A stretch of DNA of 64,000 bases from the NCBI GenBank assembly GCA_022497145.1, contig MU385866.1, positions 186,001-250,000 on the forward strand, written 5' to 3'. The DNA comes from Rostrohypoxylon terebratum (taxonomy: Eukaryota; Ascomycota; Sordariomycetes; Xylariales; Hypoxylaceae). Position numbers and translations under genes: made by a program. Shown one piece after another: positions 24,275 through 36,013 of this stretch (the stretch's first letter is position 1; every line of letters starts with the position of its first letter). The notes beneath the pieces were generated by a model. It saw only the letters and a list, made by a program, of their open reading frames with translations, ran no database searches and was not told the origin of the DNA.

Positions 24275-25149
24275 ATGGGGGACGCAACAACTAAGATGGA
24301 TCTGTCCGGAGACCAGATCGATCAGCTTCTCAAGGAAGCCGAAGTAAGATTACAGGCAAAATCTCAAGGACAAGATAACAAAGCTGTCGCAATTCCCTCC
24401 AAGCCAAATAACCCAAGTACCCCGGAGCTCTCTGAGCGGAACGGTTCATATTCCAAAGCGATTAACCGCTCCGTAGAGGCCAATCCCCAATCAAGTGAGC
24501 TGAAGCTGAGAGTTCCTCAACCCAAACCTATGCGACCAAGTAAACAATCGGTATGTCGCAAATCCCACGAAATCCACTTAAGCTTGTTTCCGACAATGTC
24601 CTTTCATGATGAAGTTTATATCCCATATTATTGAAGTGGCAACTGTTCCCGTTATGGGTAATGTTGCTACGCCAGAATGATAGATTAATATCATAGTTAC
24701 TCTGACTCTTTCCCCGTCATTTATCCATTCCTGTCAGCTCGCGCAGAAGCTCTTTGCTGACCAGTTTCTAGGCCTCCAAGACAGATGCCGGACCATCTTG
24801 GTTCAATCTCCCAAAGACCGATCTTACTCCTGAATTGAAGAAGGACTTGCAACTACTACGCATGCGTGATGTGCTAGATACGAAGCGATTTTATCGTAAA
24901 GACAGCTCAAGATCTTTAGTTCCTGAATTTTCTCAGGTCGGAACGATTGTGGAGGGCCCGACCGACTTCTTCAACGGTAGATTGACCAAGAAGGAGAGGA
25001 AGCGCACTCTTCTCGAGGAAGTTCTACAGACCGAAGACGTCACCCGCAAATTCAAGAGCAAGTACGGCCAGATCCAGGAAGCCAATGCTAGCGGTAAGAA
25101 GGGTCACTACAAGAAGATGATGCAGAAGCGATACGGCAACAAGAGATGA
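24275..25149 (+). CDS. FCF2: Fcf2-family pre-rRNA processing protein
   Basis: Two exons predicted: 24275-24550 and 24772-25149, with a 221-bp phase-0 intron, giving 217 residues, close to yeast Fcf2. The C-terminal Fcf2 domain (about 100-205) is clear: PSWFNLPKTDLTPELKKDLQ, LLRMRDVLDTKRFYRK, FFNGRLTKKERKRTLLEEVL and the basic tail KKGHYKKMMQKRYGNKR. The N-terminal half is low-complexity and charged. Fcf2 (and animal DNTTIP2) acts in the nucleolus in the early cleavages of 35S pre-rRNA for 40S biogenesis. Start chosen at the ATG beginning MGDATTKMDLSGDQIDQ, whose helix is typical of the family's N-terminus. The basic C-terminal end suits nucleolar RNA binding. Confidence 0.93.
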
Positions 25150-26099
25150 AAGTTTTCTCCAATTATGCTGGATCTCACTCTTGATTGTGTATCGCACAAT
25201 ACGATTCAAAAGCTAGCTGGGATGTTCCCGGAGCTATTCCTACCTGAGCACCGGTAAGGTTGCAGATGCAATCCCTAAGACAATCGTGGGTAAGTCATAC
25301 AGTAGTATTATTCTTAAGGTAGTAGTTTGGAGCATAACACTAACCAATATCCCAGGCTGCCAAATATAAGATAGCCAACACACTTCTCAGGGACTTATCG
25401 TACGTAACACGTATTGTCACAATGGATAAGTTGAAGCTATCTCGAGGCAAATCGAGGCTATACATGGTGGAAGTGCCCCCTAGGTCAGACGTGGTGCGAT
25501 CCACGGATATCTGCCTACTACAGTAGTAGGTAACTGACCTGGCTTGGAATTATGGCAAAAAGTTTGAATCGCAATGGCCGAGCCATTTGTACTAGCTACA
25601 CCTCGCCAAGTTGCACCATGTAGTTGGGTAGCTTATGAACAAATGATGAAAATTACATACATACACAGTGCCTCCCGTCTTCTTTTACAATAGATATTAA
25701 TAGAAATTGAATATAACTATTAGGGATCTGTTCAACTCATTCTCTCATCCATAATTTGAAATCTGAGTCGAAGCTTAATACCTTAAGGCTTAGGCATGAA
25801 GCCTTAGGACCTAGGTCCTAGGTACTAGGGAAGGAAGCTACGCTGCTACGGGTCCGTGCACAGAGAAAGTACTAAAATAACCCGAAAATTTCCCGATGTT
25901 ATTGCCCAAGCCTTACTTACCTAGTATGTTTAGTACTATGTACTACCTAGCTTCCATCATTCATCATTCATCATTCATCTGCCTACTATTAAAGAACAAT
26001 ACTCACATAAATCCTACCATATTTCTGAATTTAAAACGCGGTTATATCGACTGGCCGACCATGATGACTATGATACCAATATGATGAAGTGAAGCAAAG
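25150..26099. other. Intergenic FCF2 / VPS16
   Basis: No gene recognised. It holds one inverted copy of the dispersed 15-mer at 25809-25823 and a TTCATCA/CATTCAT tandem near 25957-25979. The remainder is FCF2 3' flank and VPS16 promoter. Confidence 0.55.
25809..25823. repeat. Dispersed 15-mer palindromic word, copy 4 (inverted)
   Basis: ACCTAGGTCCTAGGT, identical to 11389-11403 and the reverse complement of 3903-3917 and 8163-8177. It lies about 290 bp upstream of the VPS16 ATG. Confidence 0.75.
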
Positions 26100-29000
26100 A
26101 TGGAAGCGACGCATCCGACAGCCGGTTGGGAGAAGGTGGGAGATAGGTTTTACCGAAAGACTCAGCTGTATACCGCAATCTTCGACCAGGATCTTGACTT
26201 GGATAATTATATCGTCGCTGGTGCTCCCTACGGGGGTGCTATAGGTAAGCCACAACATGTTCTATGTTCATATAAAACATCCTTCCCTTTTTCTTTCCTT
26301 TTTTAATAATCGAAGAACAATTCATACCCGTATATGTTCCATAAGAGTTGAATCAAGCTTGTCAATACGTTTGCATTGCTCATTTGAAGCTTGACTCTTT
26401 TAGGTAACTCCCATACTCGCCCTATTTCACAAGAGCTCTTAAATGTATCTTTCCCCCATGAGGCATGAGACGCCGCTGACATCACGTAGCAATATGCCGG
26501 GATGATACCAAAATCATCTCATATCAACCCTCCAGGTCGTCAAAGCCTAGCATTGACATATATAGCTGTGCTGGTAAGCTGCTAAAGAGCATTGCCTGGG
26601 ATAAGGGTTCTATCAAAGGACTCGGTTGGTCTGAGGATGAGAAGCTTCTGGTCGTGAGCTACGATGGGACTGTAAGGTGTTACTACAACCTTCAAGGAGA
26701 TTTCACTCAATTCTCCCTAGGCCGTGAGGCTGAAGATTTTGGCATCCATTCATGTCGCTTCTACGACCATGGAATGGTTGCCTTACTCACCAACAATGCT
26801 CTGATATCCGTATCCTCCTATGATGAGCCACGACCGAAGGCGCTCGCAACGCCACCAGAAGGAGAAGTTCACGCTTGGACCATCATCTCACCCAGCTTCA
26901 CGTTATCGAGGTCGGTAGAGGCGCTCCTAAGCATCGATAAAACGGTATATACTGTGGATAAAACCGAATGCGAAGATCGATTCCTAGACATCGGCCCATT
27001 TTCACATATTAGTGTATCACCGAATGGAAAGTTTGCGGCGCTCTATGGCGTAGATGGCAAAGCCCACGTGATCACCGCAGATTTCCAGAGCCGGTTGAGT
27101 GAACATGATTCTAAATCTCAACTCACTCCTAAATATCTGGAGTGGTGCGGAAATGATGCGGTTGTGGTAGCGTGGGAGGATGAGGTGAACGTTGTGGGAC
27201 CCAATGCCGCAGTGGCAAGCTACGTTTATGAAGGTCGTATCCACGTAATCGCAGGTGAGCTATCCATCACTCTAAGTCCAATTTCAACCAACTAACGTGA
27301 AAATAGATCACGATGGTGTGAGACTAATCACTAACGACGTCTGTGATTTCATTCAAAAAGTACCGGATGTTATAGATGAAGTATTCCGCTACGGCAGCGA
27401 GTCGCCGGCTTCCGTTTTACTCGATGCTGTAGAACAGCTTGAGAACCAGTCACCCAAAGCTGATGATAATATTCAGCTCATTAGACCTAACCTCGTTGAA
27501 GCTGTCGATACCTGCGTCGCCGCCGCCGGATATGAGTTTAATGTTCATTGGCAGAAACAGCTTCTCAAGGCTGCCTCATTCGGAAAATCAGTACTCGACA
27601 TTTACAATAGCGACGATTTCGTAGATATGTGCGAGACGTTGCGAGTTCTTAATGCCGTGCGGTACTATGAAATCGGCTTACCCCTATCCTATGAGCAGTT
27701 TCAACGTCTTACGCCTGAAGGACTTATCCAAAGACTTATCAACCGCCATGAATACTTACTGGCACTACGTATTGCTGGATACCTTCGTCTACCCACAGAC
27801 CGTATATACGTTCATTGGGCCTCTGCTAAAGTCCGAGTCGGCACGGAAGATGACGACTCGATCTGCCGGCTAGTAGTAGAGAAACTGTCGGGAAAGCCGG
27901 GGATTTCATTTGAGTCCATCGCTCGCGCTGCCTACGACGAAGGCCGTGGCCGACTAGCAACAGAACTTCTTAACCATGAACCCCGCGCGGGACGACAGGT
28001 GCCGCTTCTCCTTAGCATGGAGGAAGACGAGATAGCCCTTGATAAAGCGATTGAAAGCGGCGATTCTGACTTGATACTCTTCGTGCTACTCCAACTAAAG
28101 AAGAAACTCCCACTCGCATCCTTCTTCCGTGTAATCAACGCACGACCCACTGCCACTGCTCTGGTGGAGTCATCGGCAGCGTTAGAAAATGACAATGCAT
28201 TACTCAAGGATCTATACTATCAGGACGACCGTCGGGTAGACGGTGCCGGCGTGTTCATACGCGAGGCGCTGCGGCAGCCGGATGCGCGCACGGCGGGGGA
28301 CAAGCTAACGCTCGCTGCCAAATTACTATCCGATTCGCGAGAAAACCACTTCGAACTGACGGCCCTAAAGGAAGCAGCGGCGCTCCTACGCATACAGGAG
28401 GCCTTGGACCGAGACCTGACTGACACGTTTACGGGCCTGAGCGTCAACGAGACACTGTTCAAGCTGATTCGTCTCGGTTACCATAACAAAGCCAAGAAGG
28501 TGCAGAGCGAATTCAAGGTCCCGGAGAAAGTGGCTTGGTGGATCCGGTGAGTTTTCCTTCCTACTTGTCACGTCCTCTTACGTGTCTATTGAAATGGGTT
28601 TCCAAAGGGGAACTGGTAGCTAACGGGAACTTTGCCTGTGCTAGGCTACGCGCGCTTGTCGCGAAGCGAGACTGGAACGAGATCGAGGACATCGCTAAGA
28701 GCAGAAAGAGCCCGATTGGATGGGAGGTAAGCTCGGGTCCCCCTCTCCCCTCCTCTTCCCCCCACGTTCATTCTCACTCCTCACAAATACACATCATGCC
28801 ATCTCCATCTCCATCTCCGTCTCCTATAGTTTACTGACATATCGCCTTTTTCCTCTCTGCCTAGCCATTCTTCAACCAGATCCTGCAAGCGGGCAACGCC
28901 CGCCTCGCCGCCGTCTTCATCCCCAAGTGCACCAATCTCGAGCCCGGCGCTTCCATCACCATGTACGAGAAGTGCGGCCTCCGCGTTAAAGCCGCGGAGG

Positions 29001-29116
29001 AAGCCGTCAAGATGAAAGATGCGGATGCTTGGACTAGGCTGCTTGAGGCTGCGGGCAGAAATACGCCCGAGGGTAGGGATATTGAGAGGTTGGGAGCGCT
29101 GGTGTTTAAGAAGTGA
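26100..29116 (+). CDS. VPS16: Vacuolar protein sorting-associated protein 16 (HOPS/CORVET core)
   Basis: Five exons predicted: 26100-26244, 26490-27254, 27307-28546, 28645-28726 and 28865-29116, giving 827 residues, normal for Vps16. The N-terminal half is the beta-propeller (VGDRFYRKTQLYTAIFDQDL, KGSIKGLGWSEDEKLLVVSY, FSHISVSPNGKFAALYGVDG, PKYLEWCGNDAVVVAWEDEV). The C-terminal half is the alpha-solenoid, with IAGYLRLPTDRIYVHWASAK, KWWIR-type splice joins and a tail reading PFFNQILQAGNARLAAVFIP. Vps16 is the class C core subunit that binds the SM protein Vps33. It is shared by HOPS (late endosome/vacuole fusion) and CORVET (early endosome). Exon 2 begins at 26490, not at nearer AGs, because only that acceptor restores the AIxxRDDTK strand after GGA in the family alignment. 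No unusual residues seen. Confidence 0.95.
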
Positions 29117-30566
29117 CGTAGATTGTTAGTAGATTGAGCGAGTGAAGAGTTTGTACGAAGGCAAGATAATTATATTCGTTGCAACGGTATCAGTTTTTGG
29201 TACGGTATCAGCTTGAGGATGTGGATGGCGGGCGCTGTCGAGTTTGGTGACGTAACTCCTAGATTAACGAGCATTTTGATGTTTAATGAGGCAGTGGAAG
29301 AAATGAGTTATATCACAAGCTTAATCGTGGCGTGCTGGAAATAAAATCAGTAATTTGCTTTGTGGCTGAATAAAAATATTTGTATTCCGAGCTACGTGAG
29401 CTTCAAAGCTTCACTAGGCGTATGGTGTGAGGATCGTCAGGTACTCTGTAGCCACGAAACACATACCTGTCTGTGGCTCGGAAGCATTGGTGGCAGCTCT
29501 GACCGGCCAACCAAAAGAAGTACGACCTTATTTCATTTGATCAAGCACTCATTCACATCGCACGAGGTCCATCACATCCGGAGAAACATTTACTCGCATT
29601 TCTTCCTACGCCGAAGCCGAAGTCAACGGGCCTGTCTGTCTGTCTGTCTGTCTGTCTGTTCTGTCTCTACCTGAGCGAATCGGGGTCCCGAATGCTAGTC
29701 GACCAACCAAACGGCCGGGAGCCCATACCGGCGCTTCCCTCGAGCAGATTAAAAGTTTTTTAGTAGTGCAATCAATCAATCCACCATCTACCTAGGCAGC
29801 AAGCAGTCAAAGGAAAAAGAAAGCATCGAGTATAAAAAAAGACGCGAAGCGGGAGAAGAGAAGAGAAGTTGACGAAGTGAAGTGGATTTTTAGAAAAAAC
29901 CGACCCAGAACCCTATCCGCAAACTCCGAACTAGAACTTTTTGGGTGGCATCCGAACGATTAAAAAAGTGTTACGGGGAACTTCTCGGGGAAAAAAGCCG
30001 TCGAGTGCTCTTGTGTAAAAAAAACCGCCTCTCAATGCTCGAGTCCTTCCCCCCCCCCCGCCGTCCCTCCTACCAGTCTTCCAAATATCATATCTCGGTG
30101 CCGTAAACGAAGAAAGTAGAACCGTGTATTGCGGGCATCGTGTCGGATGGGGATAAATTAAAAACCAAGCCTTCAACTCATTCATGCTCATCGTGGGGGC
30201 GACCCTTCTTCTTTTTTGTGGACTAATCTCGGGAAAATGCTTATCAAGATGAAAGGATCCAAACCTCGCGACCCTTTCTAATCAAGGACATATACGTCGC
30301 GAAGATAGGAGACTATGCCGCTCAGTATTACCAGCGGTTTCCGATCTGGATGGGTATTTTGGTATATACGATGGAACAAAGACGTAGCAGATCAACCTCT
30401 CATAATCGTCGTAAATCAGTCGTCACAACGAACTGGGTCAATGGCAGTAAAAGATCAAATGTTTTTCGTATTGCAAGTCCACATCATTATGGATCCCGAT
30501 GAACTCCCCCCATGTACCTATGCATGGAAGACCTGGTTCTTTTTTGTACACTTATTGCCGCCGCGT
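29117..30566. other. Intergenic between convergent VPS16 and eIF4B
   Basis: No gene recognised. It contains a CTGT tetranucleotide tandem at 29632-29660 and a C-run at 30050-30059. Convergent 3' flanks of VPS16 and the eIF4B gene. The longest open frames here lack motifs. Confidence 0.55.
29632..29660. repeat. (CTGT)n microsatellite, about 7 units
   Basis: Perfect CTGT tandem. Intergenic, with no evident role. Confidence 0.9.
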
Positions 30567-32780
30567 TCATACGCGCGTGCGGTCGTTGCGGCGATTTTTG
30601 GCCGGGACCGTCGTCCAGCCATCCGCGTTCTGAGCCGGGGCAGCTTCGCCCTCTGCGGCAGGCGGAGGGGTCTGAGCGGACTGCTGGTTAGAAGCTGCAG
30701 GCGTGTTTCCGTTCGCTCGGGGAGGTCGTCCTTCGTAGTTGCCGCGTGGTCCTCGGGGCGCACCGCGTCCTCGACCATCGCCGCGGCCTCTTGCGTTAAC
30801 GTAGCCGCCACGACCGTGTCGCTGTTCTCCAGTCGATGTTCGCCAATTGCCGCTCTCGGTCGCTCTCGATTTAGGATTTTGTACGCTATCCTTGGGTCGA
30901 ATTGGCAGTTTCTGTTCCGTAGTACCGCCATTCTGAGCACCTCCCTCCTTCGGTTCCTCCTTGGTCTCGGGAGTAGCCGCAGCTTTCTCCTCGACAGGTT
31001 CGACTACCTTGGGCTTCTCTGCCTCCGCAGCAGCTTTCTCGGCGGCCTCCTTCGCCGCAGCCTCTTTGGCAAGGCGTCGCTCTTCCTTAGCCTTCTCATC
31101 TGCCTCTCTTTTCTCCTTTAACTGTTGTTCCCGCTTCTCTGCGATCTCCCGTTCCTTTGCCGCCGTATCAATAGGACGTGCAGCACCGAAGGGGCTCGCC
31201 TTAGAATCGCCGGTGGCAGATGGCAAACCAGGGGATAATACGTCAGGAGATTGTGACACGGTTCGCTTCTGGAGGTTAAGCTTAGGGCGGCCGGCGGGAG
31301 CTGCCGGGACAGCAGGGGCTGCAGCCGGCGAGGGCGGCGCCTCGGAGCCGTCACGAGACTGTTCGGGAGATTTGACAGAGCGGTCCGGCTTCATGTTGCT
31401 GCGCCACTGGTTATCAAGTTCTGCGGCGGTCGGGGCGCGTTCGGGGCGCTCAGGTCTTTCCTTGAATTCTCTAGGAGGACGAGAGCCTTCTTGGCGGCCT
31501 TCACCCCAAGTAGCCGGGGAGGCTCTGCGATCCTTGCGGAAGGAATCGCCACGGTTGGCATCGTGGGTTCGGGGGCGGCTACTATCTCGCGATCCCGCAG
31601 GACGTTCGGTCTGGGGAAGAGGCGATAGCGGGCCCTTACGCTCCCAGTTACCAAAGTCACGTACCTTACCATCATCAGAAGGAGGTGCTCCATCTCGGAA
31701 GCCACCAGGTCCACGACGCTCTCCAAAGTCTGCAGGACGTCGGTCACCACCGCCGCCACCACCACGAGATGGGAGATCTGCCAAAGGACCTTTTCGCTCC
31801 CAGCTACTGAGGTCGCGAGCTGACTCGCCACGATCTTGTCGTTCCTTGGCTAAATTCTTGTTAATGCTGGCCCGGTCAAAGGAATGAGAGTTTTTGAGCT
31901 TACGGGGATCCGCAATCTTGATTTTGATGGTGCGGCCTTGGAAGCTAGTTCCATCTAGCGTAAGGGCTTTCTTGAGACCGTCGACGTTCTCAAACTCGGC
32001 ATAAGCGAACCCTTTTGGCCGCTGTTCGATGCGATCCTCGATAATTCGAACGCTAGTAATATCACAGCCATCGAAAAATTCGGTCACAGTTTCATTCGTG
32101 GCATCGTAGGAGAGGTTGCCTAGGTGGGCGGTGTAAGGGGGTTTGGTAGGAAGTTGTGCGGGGCCCTGAGATGCGTAAGTGTCGCGAGCATAGCCTTGTA
32201 AATATAAATTAGCGGTCTGTAGTCTTACGGGTCTTAGGGGGGTGAGGTGTTCATGTAATGTTTTGTTGTTGACTTACCGCGATCACCGCCACCAGATCCG
32301 TAGCCGGAGTAGCCAGTTCGACGATCGGAGGTAGAAGGAAGAGGCTGCGAGCCTGTTATACCAAATTAGCATTAGCAACGTTTCAATGTATTTGCATGAT
32401 CAGGTAGGTCTTACCAAATGAATCCTCGACCTCGTCAGCCCAGGATCCGCCATATTCTATATCATGTTAGCAAATGTGTTCGTTCTTTCCGCCTTGGGTC
32501 AATGATGGAATTATGAAACTATGGATGTATGGTTGCTTTTTCATAAAACGATGACGAGGCGCTACGTTGACAAGGTAGACGGTGTGAAAGATGGGATCAA
32601 AGGGAAAGGGAAAGGGGAAGGGGAAGGGTGAACAGACTCTCATCCTGCAAAAAGACCCCGAGGGACATCTTCTGCTGTTCCTTCTTCTTAGGAGCTATAT
32701 TTAACATCAATTGTTAGTATAATATTCTGAGGGGTCATCCCGAGGGGTAGTGGGATGTGTTGAAGCGACGACGTACGCAT
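30567..32780 (-). CDS. TIF3: Translation initiation factor eIF4B (Tif3-like)
   Basis: Five exons predicted on the minus strand: 32780-32777 (ATGC only), 32694-32638, 32456-32415, 32352-32278 and 32194-30567, giving 601 residues. The start reads MPPKKKEQQKMSLGVFLQDE, the conserved fungal eIF4B N-terminus. The RRM spans about 79-155, with RNP2 AHLGNLSY and RNP1 KGFAYAEF. Arg/Gly/Asp-rich sequence follows with at least two WERKGPL repeats. Next come a Lys/Glu/Ala-rich coiled-coil segment (AAKEREIAEKREQQLKEKRE) and an RGG-rich C-terminus ending NADGWTTVPAKNRRNDRTRV. The factor stimulates eIF4A helicase and mRNA scanning in the cytoplasm. The 4-nt first coding exon is odd, but the reading frame and the MxPKKK start support it. 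The second intron (32457-32637) has a GTCTGT donor and is the least certain junction. Confidence 0.92.
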
Positions 32781-34357
32781 GATTGCGGTGTTTTAGCCAC
32801 GCGCAACGGTCAAAAAGTCGTCGCGCGCAGGCAGAAAATGAAATAGACCGAAGAGACTTGTAGTAAAAGTCCTTCGGTTGACTCTATCGAATAGCGACGA
32901 GAGAATAGGTGTGTGTATCCGAAAAGACAACAGCGAAATTAGGTAAATTTCGCTGGTGCTCGTCGAATGTGGTCGATTGGGATGAAAGAATTCAGTCGGC
33001 CAAAAGTTTGCAAGTTTAAGAGATTGGCAAGTTTTACTTGAAAACTTTCCACGATCAAGTGGTAAAAAAAAATGGATGCTGTGAAAAAAATGGCCGGGAG
33101 GGTTAGCTTAATTTTTTTCGCATAGAACACTCTGAACACTCTGGAGTCTGAGGCATAGAGTATAGGTACAAGCTGTTCAAGTACCCAATCTGATTTTTTT
33201 TATACTTTCGATGGCGGGGTTCAACTTTGCACTTAAACTATCAGAGTTTATGTAATCGAAACTTACTCCTGTATCGGTACCTATTACCAACTATAATAGG
33301 GGAGAAGCTTAGGTATTAGGTACTATTGTATGTACCTAGGATAGGGATAGAGGGGTTAAAGAAGGCAGGAAAGATTCGCGTATCTAGTGCGAAGATTGCA
33401 ATTACCGCTTGGGACATACTACGTGTAGTGTACCTATTAAGTATTGTACATTAAGTATTGATGTAGTGTTTTTCCACCGTGCCTGCAACGACTACATAGA
33501 AGTAGCCTATTAGGCCTATTAGGTATACCAGCACAAATACCAGCACAAATACCAGAAGTATCCATGATTGATTTCTTCCTTATATCTACGGTCGAAATTA
33601 AGTATTTTTCTTTTCTATTTTTTGTTTTTATTTTCTCCTACATAGTGAAAGCGTGAAGGACCCATCCAACACTTTAACGAATACGATTTAGCACATATAT
33701 TAGTAAACTAGAGTTTTGGATGTACTTGGTATTTCTTGTTTCTTATTTGTGGCATGCCGCACAATGTAAAATCACTTATTGGTCAAATTTAGTCGGGCCA
33801 TGAAATGTTAGCCAGGTACAAGTTTGTCAAGTATCTCTCAGAAGTATCATGGATCTGGCAGGAGGGCTGGAGGGCAGGAGGGGCGCAAGGAATTGATTGC
33901 CGCCGATGGGCAGAATTCCTTACTAGCGATAAAGAAACGATAAAATCTCAGCTCAGGAACGACCTCCAATCAGCACAGATCAACATAAATCGTTTCACGC
34001 CACACGGCAAATAACATTCCCATAATCATAGATCGTCCCTTCCTGAATGAGATTTGCTCAACTTACCTGCTAGGTACTCTGTGTCTTCCTTCCTGGGTAC
34101 CTAGGTACCTAGGACCTGGGACCTGGGTATACATGCATGTGGGTCTGATCAGAAATCCCACATACGACTCCTTTCAGCCCCTTTCTCCCCTAAAGCTCAG
34201 GGCTTTTTTTCCATTCACATGTTCCAACAACTCGATAGACCTGCCAACAATTAAACGATAATTCGAAAAGTGACAGATTCGACCGCCTAACCCCTTTTTT
34301 TTCACAAAGAGAAATCGGTGCCATTGATCATTAACGTTTTTGAGACACTTGCAGAAA
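32781..34357. other. Divergent intergenic region eIF4B / Tim17-like gene
   Basis: No gene recognised. AT-rich in the middle (33180-33780), with A/T homopolymers. A run of CCTAGG, ACCTAGG and CCTGGG words at 34099-34127 resembles the dispersed 15-mer family. Both promoters must lie here. Confidence 0.55.
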
Positions 34358-35150
34358 ATGGCCTCGTCATCTCAGCCGCCAACGCCGAGGCAGCCCAAAG
34401 CCGTACCCCCAAATTCAGGGGCAAACGACAGGTATCCTGCTGGTGCATCGCAAAATGTGATCATGGAGATTGCAGCCAAATCATTACAAACAGGAGCAGC
34501 CTTAGGTGCTGTCGGTATGATGTTTGGAGCTGGTGCAGGCATCGTTCGATCAGCCCCGCCGGTATTATTTGCCTTCGTTGCCGGAATCCAGTGGTTTAGT
34601 CTTGGTTCTACATATATGGGTGAGATTTTTCACCGTCCAGGAATTCCACGGCTGGTTTCTCACCATTATTATACACAGCATCAAGGAGCGTTCTTTTGCA
34701 CTCGTGGGGTGAAGAAAACGCCACCTCGTCAAATCGAGTTAAAGCGAGCGGAGTGGCTGGTGGCGTGTCTGGAATGGTTGGCGGCATGATCCGTAAGTTA
34801 TTTTGAAATGTGCACCTTTTGCGTCAACGTATCCCTAATACTGTGCAGGAGGACCCAGGAATATCCTACCGGGAATGTTAGTCTTCAGCACTCTTGGTGG
34901 TGCTGGTGAATATCTATTCCAGCGCTTCAGGAATCGTCCCAAAAAGAATGACTCCGAGTCCAAATCGAGCTGGTTTGATTCAAAATGGAGCCCCTTTAAG
35001 CGATTATCTGACAGGGAGTACGAGGCGATGCTCGAAGAGAAATTACTGCAGCTCGATGCGGAAATCTCTATCATAGATGATAATATCGCTGCGCTTCGAG
35101 AATCTAGTAATAACCCAGACGTGGAAAAAGGAACGGGCGATAAGTCATAA
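34358..35150 (+). CDS. Tim17/Tim22/Tim23-like small membrane protein
   Basis: Three exons predicted: 34358-34619, 34679-34792 and 34849-35150, giving 225 residues. A polar N-terminus (1-40) precedes four Gly/Ala-rich hydrophobic segments between about 45 and 145: TGAALGAVGMMFGAGAGIV, PVLFAFVAGIQWFSLGSTYM, ASGVAGGVSGMVGGMI and PGMLVFSTLGGAGEYLFQ. The GxxxG-rich helices and the sequence GGMIRGPRNILPGMLVFS resemble the Tim17/22/23 family of mitochondrial inner-membrane proteins. I infer membership but not which subfamily. The C-terminal third is charged and helical (EAMLEEKLLQLDAEISIIDD) and probably forms a coiled coil. It could be a fungal-specific assembly factor rather than a translocase channel. 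Intron phases fit exactly. No targeting presequence is evident, as is usual for this family. Confidence 0.72.
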
Positions 35151-35596
35151 TTTACCATTAGGTACAGCATACTCCTTGGTCTTATTGAATGATTCGACAT
35201 ATCAAACGGGCTTCCAATAAGGCGATTTCCAAATTGCCCCTATTGCCCCTATTGCCCCTATCCGACCGTCAGACTATAGTGACTCACGAACACCCTACTT
35301 TACCCATGTATCAATGTATTAATCTCAATCAACATTGGACACCTCTATCCATTGAATATCATCATTTTTGCCAAAGTTAAATGGCTACTAAATATCTATA
35401 TTCGAAACTGGGATATCATTGGGGAGACCGAGATGGATGTTTGAACTTTGGGACCTTTGGGTACATCAGTACAAAGGTATGACCTCAACCTACGTCATCG
35501 GCGTTGTCCCCCACAAATCCAATATAAGACGCCAACTTTATGCTATCTATATCCCGTCACTACCCTCAATCGAATTAGAACATCACATAAATCGAG
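35151..35596. other. Intergenic, Tim17-like gene to small acidic gene
   Basis: Same-strand spacer with no gene seen. It contains a TTGCCCCTA tandem (about three units) near 35236-35260. Confidence 0.55.
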
Positions 35597-36013
35597 ATGG
35601 CGGATTCACAAGTGAGCAAGCCCTCGTCTGGAGTCAAGCAAACGCCGCTTGACCCTCAACAAGACCGTCCACTGTAAGGCTTCAGGTTTCTTCTATTCGT
35701 GAAACCTTCCATCCTCTTAAGAGGCTCATCAACTACACATTCGCATCGAATTACGGCTAGAATGTTTGCGCTACACTGGCTAACAAGCTCCACAACCAGG
35801 AATATCCTCGACGAGATTGGCGATGCGCCCCGAGCTGGCCTCGGAGGCAACACCGAAGCCCAAGAAGAAGAACTCAAGGACAAGATCGATGGCGCCGTGA
35901 AAAGCGGACCCAAGGTAGCCGACGAGCATACGGGCGGTAGAGTGCAGGTCGGGGAAACGGGCGACTTGCACGAGCTTGCCGCACGAAGGAACAGCATGAA
36001 AAGGCAGGGGTAG
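35597..36013 (+). CDS. Small acidic, probably disordered fungal protein
   Basis: Two exons predicted: 35597-35673 and 35800-36013, with a 126-bp intron, giving 96 residues. I do not recognise the family. The sequence is hydrophilic with no membrane segment or signal peptide. It contains LNILDEIGDAPRAGLGG, a charged helix EEELKDKIDGAVKSG and a C-terminus ELAARRNSMKRQG, where RRNS resembles a basophilic kinase site. The exons join in frame, and the second exon has strongly coding-like composition. It follows the Tim17-like gene on the same strand at 446 bp. Confidence rests on the open frame and clean splice sites only. Confidence 0.6.

Noticed and set aside
30961..31887. 308-residue plus-strand open frame opposite eIF4B
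   Set aside because: Antisense shadow of the Lys/Glu/Ala- and Arg/Gly-rich eIF4B coding sequence; Ser/Ala/Arg composition and no motif. eIF4B itself is certain.
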